From NCBI RefSeq assembly GCF_024753245.1, contig NZ_JANUGX010000029.1, forward strand, positions 25,688 through 89,687: DNA of 64,000 bases, given 5' to 3'. Below the pieces are notes generated by a model. The model was not told the origin of the DNA, searched no databases, and saw nothing but the letters and a program-made list of their open reading frames with translations. Position numbers and translations under genes: made by a program. The DNA comes from Massilia norwichensis (GTDB lineage: Bacteria > Pseudomonadota > Gammaproteobacteria > Burkholderiales > Burkholderiaceae_D). Positions within the stretch are counted from its first letter, which is position 1; each line of letters begins with the position of its first letter. Below are positions 62,115-64,000 of the stretch, one piece after another.

Positions 62115-63032
62115 ATGACCTCCACCGAGTCCAGCCAGTCCAGCCAGATCGCCAGCTTGCCCGTCCTGGGCGAGGCAGCCCAGCAGTCCTATCCTACCGC
62201 AACGCTTTACGTGGTGGCCACACCGATCGGCAACGTCACCGACATCACCCTGCGCGCGCTGCACGTGCTGCTGATCGCCGACGTCGTCGCCTGCGAGGAC
62301 ACGCGCAAGACCGGCGTGCTGCTGACGCGCTTCGGCCTGAACAAGCAGATGGTGGCGGCGCACCAGCACAACGAACGCGAAGTGGCCGAGAAGTTGATTC
62401 AACGCCTGCGCGCGGGCGAGCGCGTGGCGCTGGTGTCGGATGCGGGCACGCCGGCCGTCTCCGATCCCGGCGCACGCATCGTCGACGCGGTGCGCGATGC
62501 CGGCCTGCACGTGGTGCCGGTGCCCGGCGCCTCGGCGGCCATCACCGCGCTGTCGGCCAGCGGCCTGGTGAACGACCGCTTCCATTTTGTCGGATTCCTG
62601 CCTGCGAAAGCGAAGCAGCGCGAAACGGAACTGGCCCAGCTCAAGCTTGAAACCTCGACCCTCGTGATCTATGAGGCACCGCACCGCATCATCGACTGTG
62701 TCGAGGCTTTGGCCGCCGTGTTCGAGCCGACGCGCCAGGTCGTGTTCGCGCGCGAGCTGACCAAGATGTTCGAGGAAATCCACCGCTGCGAACTGAAAGA
62801 CGCGCTGGCCTGGGTCAAGGCCGACCAGCACCGCGAGCGCGGCGAATTCGTGGTGCTGGTCGAAGGCGCGGCGCCAGGCGAAGACGAGGGACAGGCGGAG
62901 GCCGAGCGCATCCTGCAGATCCTGCTGGCGGAATGCTCGGTGAAGCAGGCGGCCAACCTGGCGGCGCAGATTACGGGACGCAAGAAGAACGCTTTATACG
63001 AGCGCGCCCTGCAGATCAAGGGCGAGGCCTGA
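62115..63032 (+). CDS. rsmI: 16S rRNA (cytidine-1402 2'-O) methyltransferase RsmI
   Basis: 305 residues. SAM-dependent tetrapyrrole-methylase fold: LYVVATPIGNVTDITLRAL, DVVACEDTRKTGVLL, RVALVSDAGTPAVSDPGARIV, VVPVPGASAAITALSASGL. It methylates C1402 of 16S rRNA with RsmH. No ribosome site is seen before ATG 62115, and the start lies 10 bases from the divergent lpoA, so its promoter must lie within lpoA. A longer N-terminal tail than usual is present. Confidence 0.97.
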   Translation: MTSTESSQSSQIASLPVLGEAAQQSYPTATLYVVATPIGNVTDITLRALHVLLIADVVACEDTRKTGVLLTRFGLNKQMVAAHQHNEREVAEKLIQRLRAGERVALVSDAGTPAVSDPGARIVDAVRDAGLHVVPVPGASAAITALSASGLVNDRFHFVGFLPAKAKQRETELAQLKLETSTLVIYEAPHRIIDCVEALAAVFEPTRQVVFARELTKMFEEIHRCELKDALAWVKADQHRERGEFVVLVEGAAPGEDEGQAEAERILQILLAECSVKQAANLAAQITGRKKNALYERALQIKGEA

Positions 63033-63058
63033 ACGCCACATGCACCCCGGCGGCGGCG

Positions 63059-63694
63059 TTACCACTTGCAGCCGCTGTCCTTCTTCTCCATCGCCAGGAA
63101 GATCGGCGCCAATAGACCTCCCGGCACGCCATCCTTGCAATCGGGCCGCTTGGCGCCCTTGATCGCCCGCTCCAGTTTCGTTTCGGTCTGCAAAGGCGGC
63201 GGCGGCAGGCGCTCCAGCGCCGTGCCCACCTTTGCCGGATCGGGTTCGTTCGCCACCCTGCGCGCGGTGCTGCGGGCGGCGTCCAGGTTGAAGCGCGGTT
63301 CGGCGTTCGGTGCCGGTGCCGGTGCGACGGGCGGTGTATCGACGGTAAATGGTTTTTCTTCCGGCGTCTCCGGCTGCGCCGGCACGGCGATGATGCGGCG
63401 TGGCGCACGGGTGCGCGCTGCCGGTGCCGGTTTCGCCTGCGCTTCCGGCTGCGGCGACGCGCGCTGGGGTTCGACCACCGGTGGCGGCGGTGCCGGCGCG
63501 GCCTGCAGGCGCACGGTGAGCGGCTCGCTGGCAGTCACGGGCAGACTGCTGGACTGCGGCTCGCGATACAGCGACAACAGCAGCGCGTGCGCCGCCAGCG
63601 AAATCGCGATGCCCGCTGCCACGCGCGTCATCTGCCTGCGGTCGGGCAGGGTACCGAACCCGGTGTTCGGAAAGTGTTCGATCATGGCCGTCAT
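63059..63694 (-). CDS. Pro-rich single-pass membrane protein, TonB-like N-terminus
   Basis: 211 residues with AGGAG upstream. One N-terminal helix (RVAAGIAISLAAHALLLSLY) as in TonB, a Pro/Ala-rich periplasmic spacer (about 60-140), and a C-terminal domain that lacks a TonB fold (RPDCKDGVPGGLLAPIFLAM...DSGCKW) with two Cys. Function unknown; converges with rsmI. Confidence 0.75.
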   Translation of the reverse strand: MTAMIEHFPNTGFGTLPDRRQMTRVAAGIAISLAAHALLLSLYREPQSSSLPVTASEPLTVRLQAAPAPPPPVVEPQRASPQPEAQAKPAPAARTRAPRRIIAVPAQPETPEEKPFTVDTPPVAPAPAPNAEPRFNLDAARSTARRVANEPDPAKVGTALERLPPPPLQTETKLERAIKGAKRPDCKDGVPGGLLAPIFLAMEKKDSGCKW

Positions 63695-63767
63695 TGCGAA
63701 CTCCTATCGATTCTTGTGCCGGAAAGCCGCATCCGTGCACATTCGTGCTGATTCGCAAGCGCTTTCC

Positions 63768-63796
63768 TTGACCGCGACCGTCCTGAAGGTTATGAT
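63768..63796 (+). promoter_or_regulatory. sigma-70 promoter of tRNA-Pro
   Basis: TTGACC (63768-63773), 17 bases, TATGAT (63791-63796), then nine bases to the tRNA start. Strong match to the consensus and position. Confidence 0.75.
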
Positions 63797-63805
63797 CGTT
63801 GTCTT

Positions 63806-63882
<77 letters not shown>

Positions 63883-63892
63883 AGTATACCGA

Positions 63893-63927
63893 AAAGGCCG
63901 ACAGTTTTTGCTGTCGGCCTTTTTCAT
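63893..63927 (+). terminator. Rho-independent terminator after tRNA-Pro
   Basis: AAAGGCCGACAG pairs with CTGTCGGCCTTT around TTTTTG, followed by TTTTC. It ends the tRNA transcript. Confidence 0.9.
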
Positions 63928-63947
63928 TTCCGCGTAGCGACGAAGCC

Positions 63948-64000
63948 GTGGGCACGGGGTGCCCACCCTACGGCAGCGATAGGAAGGTAGGGTGGGCACC
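63948..64000. repeat. paired REP-like palindrome, runs off the window end
   Basis: GTGGGCAC-GGG-GTGCCCACCCTAC, then a mirror copy GTAGGGTGGGCAC from 63987 that is cut by the window edge. Fourth member of the family. Confidence 0.8.

Overview
The window is GC-rich DNA from a betaproteobacterium of the Oxalobacteraceae (Massilia/Telluria/Duganella type). The evidence is the codon use, the monomeric NADP isocitrate dehydrogenase, the ybeD-lipB-lipA order, the rsmI/lpoA-yraN-diaA-dolP block, and dispersed REP-like palindromes. Genus assignment is by general resemblance only; no search was run.

Layout. 0-11.7 kb: the 3' end of a membrane protein gene followed by an HlyD-type adaptor, a cytochrome P450, a lipoprotein PQQ sugar dehydrogenase, icd, an M20 amidohydrolase, a Tat-exported tyrosinase, modA, a small exported protein and a MOSC protein. 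12.6-32.2 kb: a type VI secretion (T6SS) island. It has baseplate genes tssE-tssF-tssG on the minus strand and divergent tssK-vgrG on the plus strand. Downstream lie an effector/immunity pair, a decayed zone (a frameshifted Cys-rich exported protein and a PAAR pseudogene), a small lipoprotein, an intact PAAR gene, a Tla3/DUF2875-like adaptor and a SUMF1-type protein. A second vgrG with a 732-residue putative effector reads towards them. Sheath, Hcp, ClpV and membrane-complex genes are absent, so the rest of the T6SS must be encoded elsewhere. Base composition drops clearly between about 21.2 and 27.2 kb, consistent with acquired or fast-evolving effector cargo.

32-64 kb is mostly chromosomal housekeeping: a crystallin-fold secreted protein, the argP/lysE divergent pair with a clear palindrome between them, xdhC, a DsbA-like oxidoreductase, a phytoene-desaturase-like enzyme, glutamine cyclotransferase, a Zn-less quinone-oxidoreductase-type dehydrogenase, a 34-residue membrane peptide with its own terminator, a DUF885 protein, membrane proteins, a TonB receptor, DUF808, an orphan BrnA-like antitoxin, HU, an RhtB exporter, a FecR/DUF6600 protein, the lipoate genes ybeD-lipB-lipA, a Suv3-like helicase, MgtC, a lipoprotein, a TlpA thioredoxin, the dolP-diaA-yraN-lpoA/rsmI block and tRNA-Pro(TGG).

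The most novel material is the T6SS cargo. It includes an effector with an unassigned C-terminal toxin domain beside its probable immunity protein, a VgrG-linked effector with no obvious immunity gene, and a PAAR-adaptor-SUMF1 operon with no lipase. There are also two well-formed palindromic operator candidates (upstream of icd and in the argP-lysE gap).
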